Shown here piece by piece: positions 1 to 10,317 of a stretch of 64,000 bases of DNA (position 1 is its first letter; every line of letters starts with the position of its first letter). Origin of the DNA: Carposina sasakii (Eukaryota > Arthropoda > Insecta > Lepidoptera > Carposinidae); NCBI GenBank assembly GCA_014607495.2, contig CP053170.1, forward strand, positions 62,001-126,000. Reading direction: 5' to 3'. The translations under genes were made by a program, and so were the position numbers. Under the pieces are notes generated by a model. The model was given only the letters and a program-made list of their open reading frames with translations. It was not told the DNA's origin and did no database searches.

Positions 1-183
1 CCAGGCCACGATAATGTTAATGCTTCTGGTAGTCTTGTAGTACAACCCCGCACATTATATACTTCCCCAACGTATATAGTTGAACTGCCCAATACACAAG
101 ATTCATCCGATGCCGCTAATGATGAACAAACTTTTGAAGCTCAAAATATTCGCCGTTTTTATGAAAATAATAATTTACAATAA
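1..183 (+). CDS. C-terminal end of an unidentified ORF (partial)
   Basis: Frame 1 is open from the window edge to a TAA at 181-183, giving 60 residues rich in N, D and Q and ending RRFYENNNLQ. I do not recognise the family. The polar tail and the transposon fragments next to it suggest the end of a transposase-type gene, but that is inference only. The start lies outside the window. Confidence 0.35.
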   Translation, partial: PGHDNVNASGSLVVQPRTLYTSPTYIVELPNTQDSSDAANDEQTFEAQNIRRFYENNNLQ

Positions 184-232
184 AAATATTCTAAACCATT
201 TATATTTCTTTTATTTATTTATAACACCTATA

Positions 233-322
233 CAGGGTGTAACAAAAGGGGTATGTTAAGCGGAATGCTATGTAAATAGCATAGACTCGAAATCACATGT
301 TTATTTTTCAGAGCTATGGAAG
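233..322 (+). mobile_element. MITE M1 (mariner-like, TA target), internally deleted copy
   Basis: It starts after a TA with CAGGGTGTAACAAAA and then 'ggtatgttaagcg', as in the full M1 copy at 48624-48884. It then jumps to the part reading 'actcgaaatcacat', having lost about 30 bp of the full copy. No right terminus is present. Confidence 0.7.
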
Positions 323-748
323 AAAGACTACCTATGTTATGTGTCGACATTCTTTTTACCGACAATAGCGTCATGCATAAAATGCATCATGTTAGCATTT
401 TAAATGCTTTTTACCCCGTTTATGAAAACCATCGTCTAGCTTCGGATATAATAACCATTATTATGAATCAATAAACACACCGAATCGTTTATTTGATAAC
501 GTCGTAGTTAAAATAAATAACGTCGAGACTTTGTACGAACGGAAACAAATCTACCATTTCTAAATGATTTTCAACGATTAAAAGAGGAATGTATAGTCCT
601 TCACGCTAATCACGCTTTAGGAACTTATAATATAAAACTGGCAAAATAGTATGTTGCAGAACATTTCCGCGATGGTGTTTATTTAATGGAATTATATAGA
701 CAGGGGTCATTACATGATTTAAACAGATGCAATATTCTGTAAACTAAT
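323..748. other. No recognisable gene
   Basis: AT-rich sequence. From about 620 onward, short open pieces are compatible with the decayed transposase-like reading frame that becomes visible at 749-931. I see no promoter or repeat that I can name. Confidence 0.4.
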
Positions 749-931
749 GTGTGGTTGCTTCGAATTAAAATGCAATCGCGGCATGTCAGATCGCGCACAT
801 GTACCTACATTTTAATAGATAAAGACCAAATCGGTAGAAATGCGATAGTTGAGCATTACGGTTCAAGAACAGGTAGAAAAACAATAGGAAGTTGTGCCCA
901 CATAGTTCCAGTTTTGTGTTTTCAGGGTTAG
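749..931 (+). pseudogene. SWIM-like zinc-motif fragment of a transposase-derived ORF
   Basis: The reading frame contains GRKTIGSCAHIVPVLCF. This resembles the 'C-x-C ... G.RTVG.CAH' motif seen near the C terminus of some insect and cnidarian DDE transposase-derived proteins. The first cysteine pair is lost (SRTGRK in place of CxC) while the CAH part is kept. The matching frame continues after a stop near 931 for about 70 nt. A degenerate fragment; the family is not certain. Confidence 0.35.
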
Positions 932-1311
932 GACGGTACGAGCTTTTCATTGCACCCGCAGAACATTTATTAGATGTTATAATTGATCATTACCATTGAT
1001 ATTTAAACAAAAGGTATCAATAATTAATAGTTATCAACAAAAATGGGTGTTTTATTTAACCAATCTTTGGTATTTTTTTGCAGTGATACCCGGTCTTTAT
1101 TGGGGTTAACAAGTATTAAGGGGGTCTTTAGAAGTACAATAAATTAAGTTACAACACATTTTATTTCTGTTGGTTTTACGCCCAGCTCCCATACAAAAAT
1201 GCCCGTGATTCTTTTTTCTATATGTAATATTTCCACGGGTTTGAAATAATACTTTATTACTTTAAAAGTGGCAACCATAACTGCAAGGAAATTATGGCAG
1301 TACATACTTAC

Positions 1312-1633
1312 CGTAGACAAACTGCTAGTCGTTCTCTGGTACTTATTGGTTTCCGAAAATTGGTATGTTCTTTCTTTATGTCACACTCAATTATACTGTG
1401 AATCTCCTCAAATTGTACTTTAGTCATACGGAAGTACATAAAAAATCGGTCCCCATCACATTCCAACCTCTGCAATAATGTGTGGTATTCACCAACATTT
1501 TCTCTCTCTTTATTTATATCATGAACCCAATATCTTCTCTGTTTTCTTTTTTTTTGTTTGTGACGCGGAGATATTCATTTAAAAATAACAATGCTAAATC
1601 GTCTTCAAATTCACTTTCAGAATCGGAAAACAT
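1312..1633 (-). pseudogene. PIF/Harbinger transposase, N-terminal exon
   Basis: On the minus strand an ATG at 1633 opens an acidic N terminus (MFSDSESEFEDD). It is followed, after one frameshift in a poly-A run near 1550, by RRYWVHDIN, then GEYHTLLQRL, RFFMYFRM and ISTRERLAVCLR. This is the conserved N-terminal block of PIF/Harbinger transposases that precedes the DDE domain. The exon ends at a good donor (CG|GTAAGT) at 1312/1311. I do not find the DDE exon downstream (1170 and below), so only this exon is left. The same exon in the complete element at 19770-20066 ends at the equivalent residue. Confidence 0.75.
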
Positions 1634-2160
1634 TGTACATTTGTGCACCGGGAGAACTAACAACAGCGTCTGATGTCAATACACGTAGTATACGTGGGAC
1701 AAGTGTGCACACAATCTCTCCCACGTCGCATTGCATACGTTGCGTACGTGGGACAAGTGTGTTTCTACCCTTAAACCATTCGGTTGTGCGCCTTCAGCAC
1801 ACGACACGCAGTACGGTGAAGATGACAAAGCCCTTCAGGCTATCATCAGTTTATCATACAAAAAAAGAAAGAAAAAAGCGATCATTCTATTCTATTCCTT
1901 CAGTGTGTTCTTAGACGAAACTCTTGTTCGAAAGTAATAAATAAGTTTTGTAATGAAATCTTTACTTTTGAAACAGTAACGTAACCCTAAGTCACGAAGT
2001 CTTATTCTTTGATGCGAGTCAGTGATTTCTTTTGTTGTTTAAACTTTCATTTTGACTGTTTGTTAACTTTATTTAACAAGGTACTCTCGGGGCAAAACGG
2101 GTACCCGTCTTACCCCTACCCGTTTTGCCTGGAATTCATTTTTAATTTAATTCATTGGGT
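1634..2160. other. Unassigned sequence with a short repeated motif
   Basis: Contains 'acgtgggacaagtgtg' twice (about 1693 and 1748), and CACGTAGTATACGTG-type palindromic stretches. The location upstream of the Harbinger ATG would fit the element's 5' terminal region, but I could not pair inverted ends. Confidence 0.3.
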
Positions 2161-2164
2161 TTTT

Positions 2165-2545
2165 TTTAGATGGTTAATAAATATACATATAAGAATTGTA
2201 TCGTGGAGTGTGTCCACTATGAAATTAGCAATGGAAAAGGCTAAATTATCTTCGGTATCTGCTGCCGCGAAGAAGTTCGTATGGGCTTACGCTGTCTACT
2301 TTGCAGCGACATATTAAAAAGGGAAGTTTTGAGAAAAGACTTGGAAGGCATCAGCCTCAATTAATAAATAAATTAATGTCGCTCAAGAGAAAGAATTGCT
2401 GGATTATGTATTCCAGGTGGATGATCTTTTTTATGGTCTAACTAAAAAAGAGTTTTTAGATCTTGTATACCAATACGCGGTCAAAAATAATATAAAGCAT
2501 CCCTTTAAAAATGGCCAAGCTGGGAACGACTGTTATATATTACAT
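2165..2545 (+). pseudogene. pogo/Tigger-type DNA-binding domain fragment
   Basis: Translated across two or three frameshifts, this gives a psq-type helix-turn-helix (KLAMEKAKLSSVSAAAKKFG, then STLQRHIKKG) followed by FYGLTKKEFLDLVYQYA and HPFKNGQAGND. That order is the N-terminal HTH plus CENP-B-like second HTH of pogo-group transposases. The DDE domain is absent; a Helitron end follows directly. It is a different, more decayed copy than the one at 32.8-34.3 kb. Confidence 0.65.
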
Positions 2546-2721
2546 TTAAAATTCTCGTGACACAGTGTTAGTTACCATACTCCTCCGAAACGGCTTGACC
2601 GATTTTAACGAAACTTTATATGCATATTCAGTAGGTCTGAGAATCGGCTACTATTTATTTTTCATACCCCTTCTACGCAATAAGCGACATCCACGCGAGC
2701 GGAGCCGCGGGCAACAGCTAG
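2536..2721 (+). mobile_element. Non-autonomous Helitron, 3' end
   Basis: The sequence 'cgaaacggcttgaccgattt' and the GC-rich end 'cgcgggcaacagCTAG' followed by T are the typical 3' end of abundant lepidopteran Helitrons (CTRR end, insertion between A and T). The 5' end is not visible because it abuts the pogo fragment. Confidence 0.7.
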
Positions 2722-2724
2722 TAA

Positions 2725-4570
2725 GATATAAAAGGCGACACCCCGAAATTGCAATTTAGACACTGCCAAATTCTGAAAATTTTACATGAAGAATTGAAAG
2801 TTATTTTAATCTCAACATTTACATTGTCAAATGCACCTTTAACATCTAAAAAGACACATATCACATTAGAGTGACTGAGTATTGCTTTTTTTAAAGATGA
2901 TATAATAGATACAAAACTTTCTGAACAACTTTTACCCTTTCTAAATCCAAACTGTATATCTTACCTTGTGATTCAGCAAAGTAATATATTCGTAGTTTTA
3001 ACATGTTTTCAAAAATTTTACCTAGGCATGATGACAATGATATAGGTCTATAAGATGAGTCATTGTTTGCAGGTTTGTTAGGTTTTAATATGGGTATAAC
3101 ACATTGTGTTTTCCAAGAATCTGGTATAATAGAGTTATCCCATAGCTTGTTATAAATATTTAACAAGGTTTTTAGTGCATTGTTATGTAACTGCTTCAAT
3201 AACATGTATGGCATGTTGTCCAACCCTGGTGCGGTATCTTTCCTACTCTTTAAAGCTGTACACAATTCATTCATCGTGAATGGTTTAATAAGGAAATAGT
3301 TATTATCATTTTGAGCTGATTTGTCCAAAATGTCATTCAAGCTATTATTATCCAATTGTAATGTGTCAGATAATTTGTCCAGAAAGTTTGGTACCCAATC
3401 ATCATTTAATAATTTATTATGGGATGCACCAATTCTTTCAAATCTTTTAATATAACTCCATATTCTAGAAATAGGTGTCATTCTGTTGAAACTAGAACAC
3501 AAATCATGCCATGAATTAATACTTTCATCTTTTAGCACTCTTCTTTTTAGCATCAAGTTTTTTATAGTTTATGTAGTTTGTTATTGTTGGTATTTTTTTG
3601 TACAGTAAAAGGGCCTCTTTTGACTTATTAACTGCATCACTACAAGATTGATTCCACCAAGGTGCTGGTTTTCTCATAAGTTTCAAAATTTGTTTTGAAT
3701 TTTGCTTTGGAATTGATTGTGTTCTAATATCATACAGAATATTTACAAAATTATTATATAACTCAGGACATTCTATACAACTATTATCTAGATGAGAAAA
3801 ACCAGTTTCTGACAACAAATTGTACTTAGACCAATCTGCCTTACTATAAATATATTTTTCTTCCACAGGACCTACATCATATGTTGATGGTTTTACATTT
3901 AAGATAACCTGAGTTGGACAGTGATAACTGCCCATTGGATCGTTATGAACACGCCATTCAGCCAGATGAGCCATTGAGGAACTAATGAGAGCCAAATCGA
4001 TTGCTGATGGATTATTGCCAGGATATGGAATGGTAGTTGGACAACCATAATTTAGAACACACAAGTCAAAGTCATCAATGAGTTTATAAAGACTGTTTCC
4101 CCTATTATTATTTGAATGGCATCCAAACAATAGATGATGTGCATTAAAATCACCCATTATGAGACATGGCTTAGGTATTTCATGAAATAACTTTTTTACT
4201 TTCTTTGAGTCAAACTTGTTATTTTTGCTGTTGTGAGGGCAGTATACACACAAAATATGTAATTTACCAAGAAATGTATCTATTGACAAACATATCTTTT
4301 GGATACATTCATGGAAAGTTGTATTTATAATATTGTATTTCATTTTTTTTTTAATTAGTACACCAACTCCATTATGAGTATTTATTGAATTTTTATATTT
4401 ATATATAAGATTATATGGAGAAAAGTTTGGAATTATGCTATTATTTTTAAGCCATTCAATAGACATACGAGTATATCAATATTTTGTTCAGGTAGAAATT
4501 TTTTTCATAGGATTTTCTTGTTCAATAAACTTTGTATATTAAATTGTGCAATATTAATATATGTATCCAT
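2725..4570 (-). pseudogene. Jockey-type LINE ORF2 (endonuclease + start of reverse transcriptase), broken
   Basis: ORF2 begins at 4570 with an APE-type endonuclease start (INIAQFNIQSLLNKK). Its ATG overlaps the ORF1 stop (TAATG). Endonuclease motifs follow: LCVYCPHNS, MGDFNAHH, AIDLALI and SYHCPTQV. Then come RT motifs (APGLDNMPYMLLKQL, CVIPILKPNKP, YRPISLSS) and, after another shift, LDVKGAFDNV, the first catalytic aspartate block. The frame is interrupted by a stop at 4505-4507 and by frameshifts near 4460, 3540 and 2940. The copy ends at about 2725, before the YADD motif and the RNase H domain, next to a Helitron end. Clade assignment (Jockey) rests on the ORF1 zinc knuckles, APE endonuclease and overlapping ORFs. 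Confidence 0.85.
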
Positions 4571-5619
4571 TAAACTAAATTGTTTAATAATATTTCTTTT
4601 CTTCTCTTAGTATTAATAGGTTTATTGTCATTACCCAAATCAATAAGAGATTTAATTAAAGCATTCATTATTATATCATTATTTACAATTTGTTCAGTAC
4701 TATATTTATTTTCTACAGGTTTAGTCAAATTAGGAAAATGTTCAAGAGAAGTAGTAGGTAAGTGTGTGGTGTACTCACCACAGTGGCAAAGGATCGGTTC
4801 GTGTTAGTAAATTTGGATTTCTTTTCTTCCATCTTAGCTTTCTTAACTGGACAATCTCTTGAAATGGCCAAGTGGTTTCCGCAGCAGTTAATGCATACAA
4901 TGTCATCATTTTCACATTCTTTGTATGAGTGCTTACCGGCACATGATGAGCACATTTTCTCTCCTCGACAGACTTTTGCAGAGTGGTTGAACTTCAGGCA
5001 TTTGTAACATTGAACTAGAGGAGGTATATATGTATGAATTTGGTACCTGTACATTTGAATATAAGCATACTGGGGCAGAACTGTAGCTGCAAAGGTGACG
5101 GCAATGGTGCCCAGTGGATTGTTGACCATCTACCTTACGCATGAGTCTTTTAACTGAGATTACTTCGGTGTCACCACATATAATGTTTTTGTATATGTCT
5201 TCATTGGTCATATCTTTTGGAACGAATCTAATAACGCCCGTTCTTTCTGTGAAGTGTGCAGACACAAACGCTTTCATATTATTTTTCTTGAGAAAATAAT
5301 CCATTTTCAGAAAATTATTAGCCGTTGCTGGCTTTTCAAATGTGACCCCAATTTTATGGGCATTTACCCGATGGACACCTGTGATGCCCTTTACATTTTC
5401 TCTGAACAATTTGGTTATTGATATTGGGTTAATCTTTTCCTGGTCAAGCGACTCGACATAAACTACGCAGTCGGTGCTGTGATTTTGTGGAAATTGTCTT
5501 TTATTAGGTTTTACGTAGATTTTATAATTTTTGTTGCTAGTGTTCGTAGTAGTATTAGTGAATTTTCGTTTTTTCGCATGTTCAGTTGGGGGCTCGCCCC
5601 CGTCGCTGTCTGCATCCAT
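4570..5619 (-). pseudogene. Jockey-type LINE ORF1 (Gag-like, zinc knuckles), frameshifted
   Basis: The ORF starts at 5619 (MDADSDGGEPPTEHAKKRKF), with a basic low-complexity N terminus and a central block ending near RLMRKVDGQQ. After a frameshift at about 5130-5070 it continues as a CCHC zinc-knuckle array (CYKCLKFNHSAKVC, CSSCAGKHSYKEC, CINCCGNHLAISRDC). A second shift near 4740 brings a C-terminal tail that stops at 4572-4570, overlapping the ORF2 ATG. Three knuckles in this order are typical of Jockey-group ORF1 proteins, which package the element RNA. The first 83 residues are identical to the fragment at 15917-16163. Confidence 0.85.
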
Positions 5620-5639
5620 ATTAACTGTTCACCATAAAA

Positions 5640-6097
5640 TACGACTTTTTAAAACTATACTTTTATGAATAAATAGTAAAACAATGAATTTTAAAACTTT
5701 GCAAAAATTTTAAGCACCCGCTCGTCAACTTCCCGCCAAGGAAAAAATTTCTTTGAGATAGGTTTTTTTTTTATAAAGTTTGCTGACCTGGATACAAGTC
5801 CTTAGGCCGAAATCAATTATACAAATTTCTTGTTAGAACAGTTAATAAAGTTGTATGAATTACACAATTTACACTTAAAATATACACTCCACTTTCACTC
5901 CACTTTCACACCTATTTTCAATTTTCATAGCGAGTGCCAATCAAATTTCACCAACAGTGGCTGCAATGTACTTGAAGATTGGTAGGAAAAAACACGGAAA
6001 CTTTAACAATTCTTGAATCTGGCGGGGTATTTCTTTAATTTTCATTGAATCCGCAACAGATGAAATTTCTGCAGCAAGTGAAATCCTGATCAGGTTG
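5640..6097 (-). mobile_element. 3' end of a second LINE copy, joined head-to-tail to the LINE above
   Basis: On the minus strand, the last ~55 codons of a LINE ORF2 (FNLIRISLAAEISS ... KYIAATVGEI, stop at about 5941) and a ~280-nt 3' UTR run directly into the 5' UTR and ORF1 ATG of the next copy, with no poly-A between. The segment matches 10745-11188 with only about two differences in the first 160 nt. The upstream break at 6097/6098 falls inside a BEL/Pao integrase reading frame (KAKPTTTTPI). Confidence 0.8.
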
Positions 6098-6356
6098 AAC
6101 CTGATAGGTGTAGTTGTCGTTGGTTTGGCCTTGAAGCACGTCACACATTTGTGAACTATTTGGTTAGCGAGACTTACCGTGTAACGGCCAAAATCGTTCT
6201 CTCAAGGATGACAACAAAAGCTGAGGTCCAGCGTGAAGCAATCGTAAGTGCTCGTCGCGTGCTATAAGTTTAGTCAAGGTATGACCGTACGGAAGTATGA
6301 TGGGGTGCTTTTTGTCGTGTTGATAAGGTGAGTGCATTAATCGACCTCCCACTCGA
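6098..6356 (-). pseudogene. BEL/Pao integrase, zinc-binding (H2C2) domain fragment
   Basis: Minus-strand translation gives VGGRLMHSPY, KHPIILPYGH, LTKLIARDEHLRLLHAGPQ and LRERFWPLHGKSR. After one frameshift near 6165 it continues as ANQIVHKCVTCFKAKP. The HxxxH ... CxxC pattern and the 'H.GPQ..L..LR..FWP..G' block are the integrase N-terminal domain of BEL/Pao LTR retrotransposons. Its partner, the integrase core, lies immediately next door but on the opposite strand. Confidence 0.85.
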
Positions 6357-6357
6357 A

Positions 6358-7012
6358 GAATGTTTCACGGCTCTAACAACGAGTTGAAAGAACTGTATTC
6401 ATTTCTAAATAACTTCTCTAGCGATTTGGTTACTTTTAGTGCCACCGAGGGGATAGAATGGAAATTTCTACCACCTATTACTCCTCATATGGGGGGTCTT
6501 CATGAAAGCGCAGTAAAGTCATGTAAATTCCATCTCAAACGTGTCCTGGGCCAAGCTTTATTGACTTACGAAGAATTCCATACCTTACTTGTACAAATAG
6601 AGGGCATCCTAAATTCTCGACCTTTATCCAAGTTACCAAGTTCAAACAACGACGAGGTATTTTGTCTTACTCCAGGCCAGTTTCTGATTGGAAGGACGCC
6701 TTATTCGATTCCCGACTGTGACTACGATGATACCTACGAAAAGTCTGAACCACTACCAACAATTGCAACAACTCCAACAGGATTTTTGGCGGAGGTGGTC
6801 CAGGTCCAACCTGCAAAGGCCAGAGCCTTGATGTCGGTACAGTGGTGCTGATTAAGGAGGAGCGCCTCCCCCCTAGTCGTTGGAGACTGGGGCGAATCAT
6901 CGGCTGCTCTCACGGACGCGATGGAGTGACGAGGGTAGCCCAGATCCAGACGGCGCAAGGAATTATTACGCGAAGTTTTAATGTTATTTGCCCGCTACCA
7001 ATTGATAATTAA
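6358..7012 (+). pseudogene. BEL/Pao integrase core and C-terminal domain fragment
   Basis: Reads FHGSNNELKELYSFL, IEWKFLPPITPHMGGLHES, LTYEEFHTLLVQIEGILN, SRPLSKL and LTPGQFLIGR: the rve core including the conserved glutamate in 'GGLHESAVKS', then the BEL-specific tail. After frameshifts at about 6780 and 6830 the C-terminal 'GTVVLIKEERLPPSRWRLGR' type segment ends PLPIDN and TAA at about 7012. The N-terminal zinc domain is inverted relative to this part. Confidence 0.85.
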
Positions 7013-7060
7013 TTTTATTGACTTTATTACCTATTTTTATGTTTATTTTGGCTGGGAGCA

Positions 7061-7262
7061 TGTCACGGACAGTTAAAACCTTATTGTATTTAGTTTATCC
7101 GACCTCCGTGGCATCCGCTGTCTAATATAAAAAACTATATGTCATTGTCATTCTTCTGATTACACGATCGATATTTCCGACAACGAGTTTGATTTATTAT
7201 AATTATCCAATGAAATCTATCCCTAAGATCCAGTTAACATTGTGTCACGTTTTGTTTAAATA
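7061..7262 (+). repeat. Partial 3' LTR of the BEL/Pao element (putative)
   Basis: About 50 nt after the integrase stop the sequence 'ggctgggagca' (purine-rich) is followed by TGTCACGGAC, a plausible LTR start. The region contains 'tgtcacgttttg' near its end and is cut by a MITE at 7263. No second LTR is present in the window, so the limits are inferred. Confidence 0.45.
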
Positions 7263-7334
7263 CAGGGTGTTTTTTTGTGGCCACCTTTAACGAAGGGTAC
7301 GTATTCTATACATGAAATAAAGTAAGTTTATGCC
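7263..7334 (+). mobile_element. MITE M2, 5' end only
   Basis: After a TA, CAGGGTGTTTTTTTGTGGCC and 'acctttaacgaagggtacg' match the terminus of the full M2 copies at 48894-49274 and 55427-55808. The match stops after 'agtttatgcc', about 72 bp in. Confidence 0.75.
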
Positions 7335-7335
7335 A

Positions 7336-7813
7336 TGCTGGCATCGTTAGTTTGTGTTGTGTACTGCCATTGCTGCCAATAAACGAAATAAACAATGGTT
7401 GGCAATATATTATGTCACACGAAATGCCTTCTCATGATGATAACAGTACAAAATTTAAAACATATTTCCAAAAACAATGGATGAAGGCTAATTTTATTGA
7501 CAAATGGTGCGTATCGAATCGTTATCGAACAAACAATGTGGTCGAAGGGTGGAATTTCACAATCAACGGTCTTATTAACAAAAATTCTACTTTGTTGCAA
7601 ATTCTCAACATTTTGAAAGACGATGATACCCTCGCGATTTCAAAATCCGAACAAATGAAAAGATTCGGAAAATCAATTTTCAGAAGGAGCAAAGAGAACA
7701 AAGAAAAAGACGATTTTATTAAAGAAATTCAGATGCAGTTGGCAAGTGGGAAAATAGAAGTACCTATTTTTTTGTATAAAATTGCTTTATATTTAACCTG
7801 TCGGAAAAAATAA
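7336..7813 (+). pseudogene. MULE-type transposase, C-terminal fragment
   Basis: Contains NGWQYIMSHEMPSHDD, YFQKQWMKA, YRTNNVVEGWNFTINGLINK and a basic helical tail (IFRRSKENKEKDDF). The 'F..YF...W ... TNN.vEgwh..l' pattern is typical of the region after the catalytic domain in animal MULE-like transposases. The catalytic aspartates are not present. The start is arbitrary because the 5' side is truncated by MITE M2. Confidence 0.6.
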
Positions 7814-7824
7814 ATGTGTAAATC

Positions 7825-8025
7825 TATCCAAAAATAAATGTGTAAATCTATCCAAAAATAAAGTTAATACTACCGCATCCATTTTTAGTCTAAATGTGTA
7901 AATAATCGGACTAAAAGTCTCAGTAGTCCGATGATCAGAAATCATCTGCATCATCGGACTACTGAGCCGAAAAAGTCTCAGTAGTTCGATCATCGGACTA
8001 CATCATCGGACTACTGATACTAGGG
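7825..8025. repeat. Short tandem units and nested inverted repeats around 'agtagtccgatgatg'
   Basis: 'aaataaatgtgtaaatctatccaa' is present twice at 7808-7860. From 7925 to 8017 the motif 'cagtagtccgatgatc' and its reverse complement 'gatcatcggactactg' alternate at least five times, so the RNA or single strand could form several alternative hairpins. No coding sense. Confidence 0.6.
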
Positions 8026-8214
8026 GGTTTTTTTCGCCTGCTTAATGTAATAATAACTTGTCAATTAAATAGTATTTTATAATCTCAAATTTGAAGTAGA
8101 TTTTTTATTCGCTTTTAATTTTCATAACTCATTATGGGTTGATGATTAAGATTTTTGACTTGCTTGAGTTTACTTGATTTTTTAAATGATAAGATCATTT
8201 TATTTTAGGAAAAT

Positions 8215-8905
8215 GAAAAGCCGGGGGCAAGTTATGTTGGATCTCGTTAATTCATAAAAACAGATTCCTGATCAGCTAGCAACTCAATCCTCTGGTATGG
8301 AGATGGTTGAAAGTGTAGGAGAGCCTGAAGTACCTGCTAAGGGGTTAAGATCAGTTTCATCGCCGCAGTCTTTCGATGAGCAGTCAACTAATAGTGACGA
8401 ACGACGACGAGTTCCTAAACGAAAATATACAGTATCACCCGTCTACAGCAACGAAGGGAGCAGATACAAACTACAAAAATCCTATACCGAAACGAAAAAT
8501 AATTTTCTCCCCTTTGCGTAAGTCTCCTACTACTCTCCCATTACCACGACCTCGCTCTCTGTCATCGTCGTCCACCAGTTCGAGTTCATCAAGCCGCTCA
8601 AGCAGCAATAATAATACTGTTGATAATAATACCGAAGAACATTTAGGGCAGGAAATAGTACGGAGTAAGAAAAAACTGCGGAAGCCAGAAACATGGAAAG
8701 CTAACGTAGCCAAAGCTCTTAATAATTCTAGTAAGGCATATAAGTCCCGGGATAAACTAAATAAAGAAGACATTCCCGCTCGCAAAATACGACCACCTTG
8801 CGGAGAAAAATGCCGTTTTAAATGTAGTTTAACACTCAACACAACTACTGGTCAACAGCTTTTTGATGCATTCTGGGGATTAGGTGACCTTCTGCGTAAA
8901 ATAAT
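8215..8905 (+). pseudogene. Truncated N-terminal part of a DUF7869-like transposase (same family as 53.99-56.6 kb)
   Basis: After a possible acceptor (attttag at about 8209) a start-like MKSRGQVMLDLVN appears, then, in shifted frames, a serine-rich stretch (8555-8610), KPETWKANVAKALNNSSKAY, IPARKIRPPCGEKCRFKC and FDAFWGLGDLLRK. The gene at 53.99 kb has the same order: Ser tract, VESWKNKKAKIF, GKAYESVSKK, PARKMGLTCGDKCRLNC, SYWSLGDLHKQ. The two are clearly diverged. The similarity stops after WGLGDL, so the RNase-H-like domain is missing. Confidence 0.7.
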
Positions 8906-10300
8906 TTTTAAAAACGAAAAACCGATTTTCTCCCCTCTGAGCCAAAACTCGAGCTTACTAAAGTAAAATTTTGCTAAAGGGCAAATATATATTGCGTTAA
9001 ACCATGTACGAAGTTTAGAAGGCATAATGTTGTCAGATTGAGATGCCAGCAAATGATTAAATCGGCCACATGACGAAAGGGCACTGAGAGAAATGACTAG
9101 GCTTCGAAATTTTACGTCTGACAATATAAGCAACATATAATTACACTCCTTCTTCGTGCCCTGTTCTTTCATTTATACCTATTATCTATCATCTCGTTAC
9201 TCTCATGTCTACCTCTTCCTCTATAACCATCTTACTTCGGACACGGCTTAACGCAACATATAATTACACGACTTAACACAATTATCTGTTTTAGGCGGCT
9301 CCATTATCAGACCCTCGTTTCCTTTATATTATGTGTAGCTGACCAAAATTCTCTATAAAAATCTAAAAACCGATTATGATATTTGAGGATATCCCCAGAT
9401 TCCTTAAAAATTTCATCATCAGATGTTATGTTTTATATGTAGGTGATCAAAACACTCAGTAAAAGTAGAAAAACAGACTACATGTGCCTACAATATTTGA
9501 GGATTGCCCTCGATTTCTTCAAGATCCCATCATCAGATCCTGATGTGGTGAATATGGGACCAACCTGGAAGCATACCATGACCAACTATAAATAATATAA
9601 ATATATTATTTGAAGTCGGTTGAAAAGAGACTGGCTTAGAAATTATAAGAGTAAAAGATAAAGATGAGTTTTAAATGTTTATGCCGATTTTGATTATTTA
9701 AGTGCTATTAATATTCCTTCCTTAATGTCGTTGTTAATTACATTGCAAATATTATATTCTTGTTACGTGGAAAAGACTTCTCATGACAACTGTGATTATG
9801 AAAGTAGGTAATAATACTATCTAGTTGGATATACCTAGGCCACTAAAATAGTGATTTTTTTATTTCCTTTTTTTCTTGTTGTTAAGTAAAATAAACAACC
9901 ATTTTCATTTAATTACAAAATTGTTTTATTTGAATTCTTAATCTTGTTTTACCTATGCTATAAAGCAAATTTTTAACTTAGTGCATTTTTAACACCATCA
10001 GTAAGTCGTATATTTTTAGGGTGAAAAGTAATGTAACTCATTTCTATTTCAGATAAAGTAAGGTAATTCTAAATATGACAAAAGAATGTCTCTTACTACC
10101 TATAGAAAACTTGACTAACTAAAAAAATGACTTTTTTCAACTTTTGTGGGAATAGCATTAAAAATACGTCATTAAACAGGCTTTAGAACACATAACTATC
10201 ACGTATCACTATTTTCTCAATATCTCTAGTAAATATTCCGAAATCAGTTTTATGTCATTTCTGAAAAAAATAGGTATTTTGATTTCCCGGAGTTTTCATC
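8906..10300. other. No recognisable gene; contains a three-unit tandem repeat
   Basis: Within it, 9297-9545 holds about three imperfect ~125-bp units, each with 'catcatcaga', 'gtaggtgatcaaaa...' and 'atatttgaggat'. It is followed by 'atttgaagtcggttgaaaag', a string frequent in lepidopteran intergenic DNA. A minus-strand open stretch at 8852-9172 has no recognised domain. The rest is AT-rich. Confidence 0.45.
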
Positions 10301-10317
10301 TAGGGGTGCGACATATT

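Noticed and set aside
4580..5007. Plus-strand ORFs over LINE ORF1
   Set aside because: Antisense of the zinc-knuckle ORF1 and its C-terminal tail.
8471..8842. Minus-strand ORF opposite the serine-rich region (also 54327-54743)
   Set aside because: Antisense of a serine tract gives an E/L/D-rich frame. Both copies are explained by the plus-strand transposase family.
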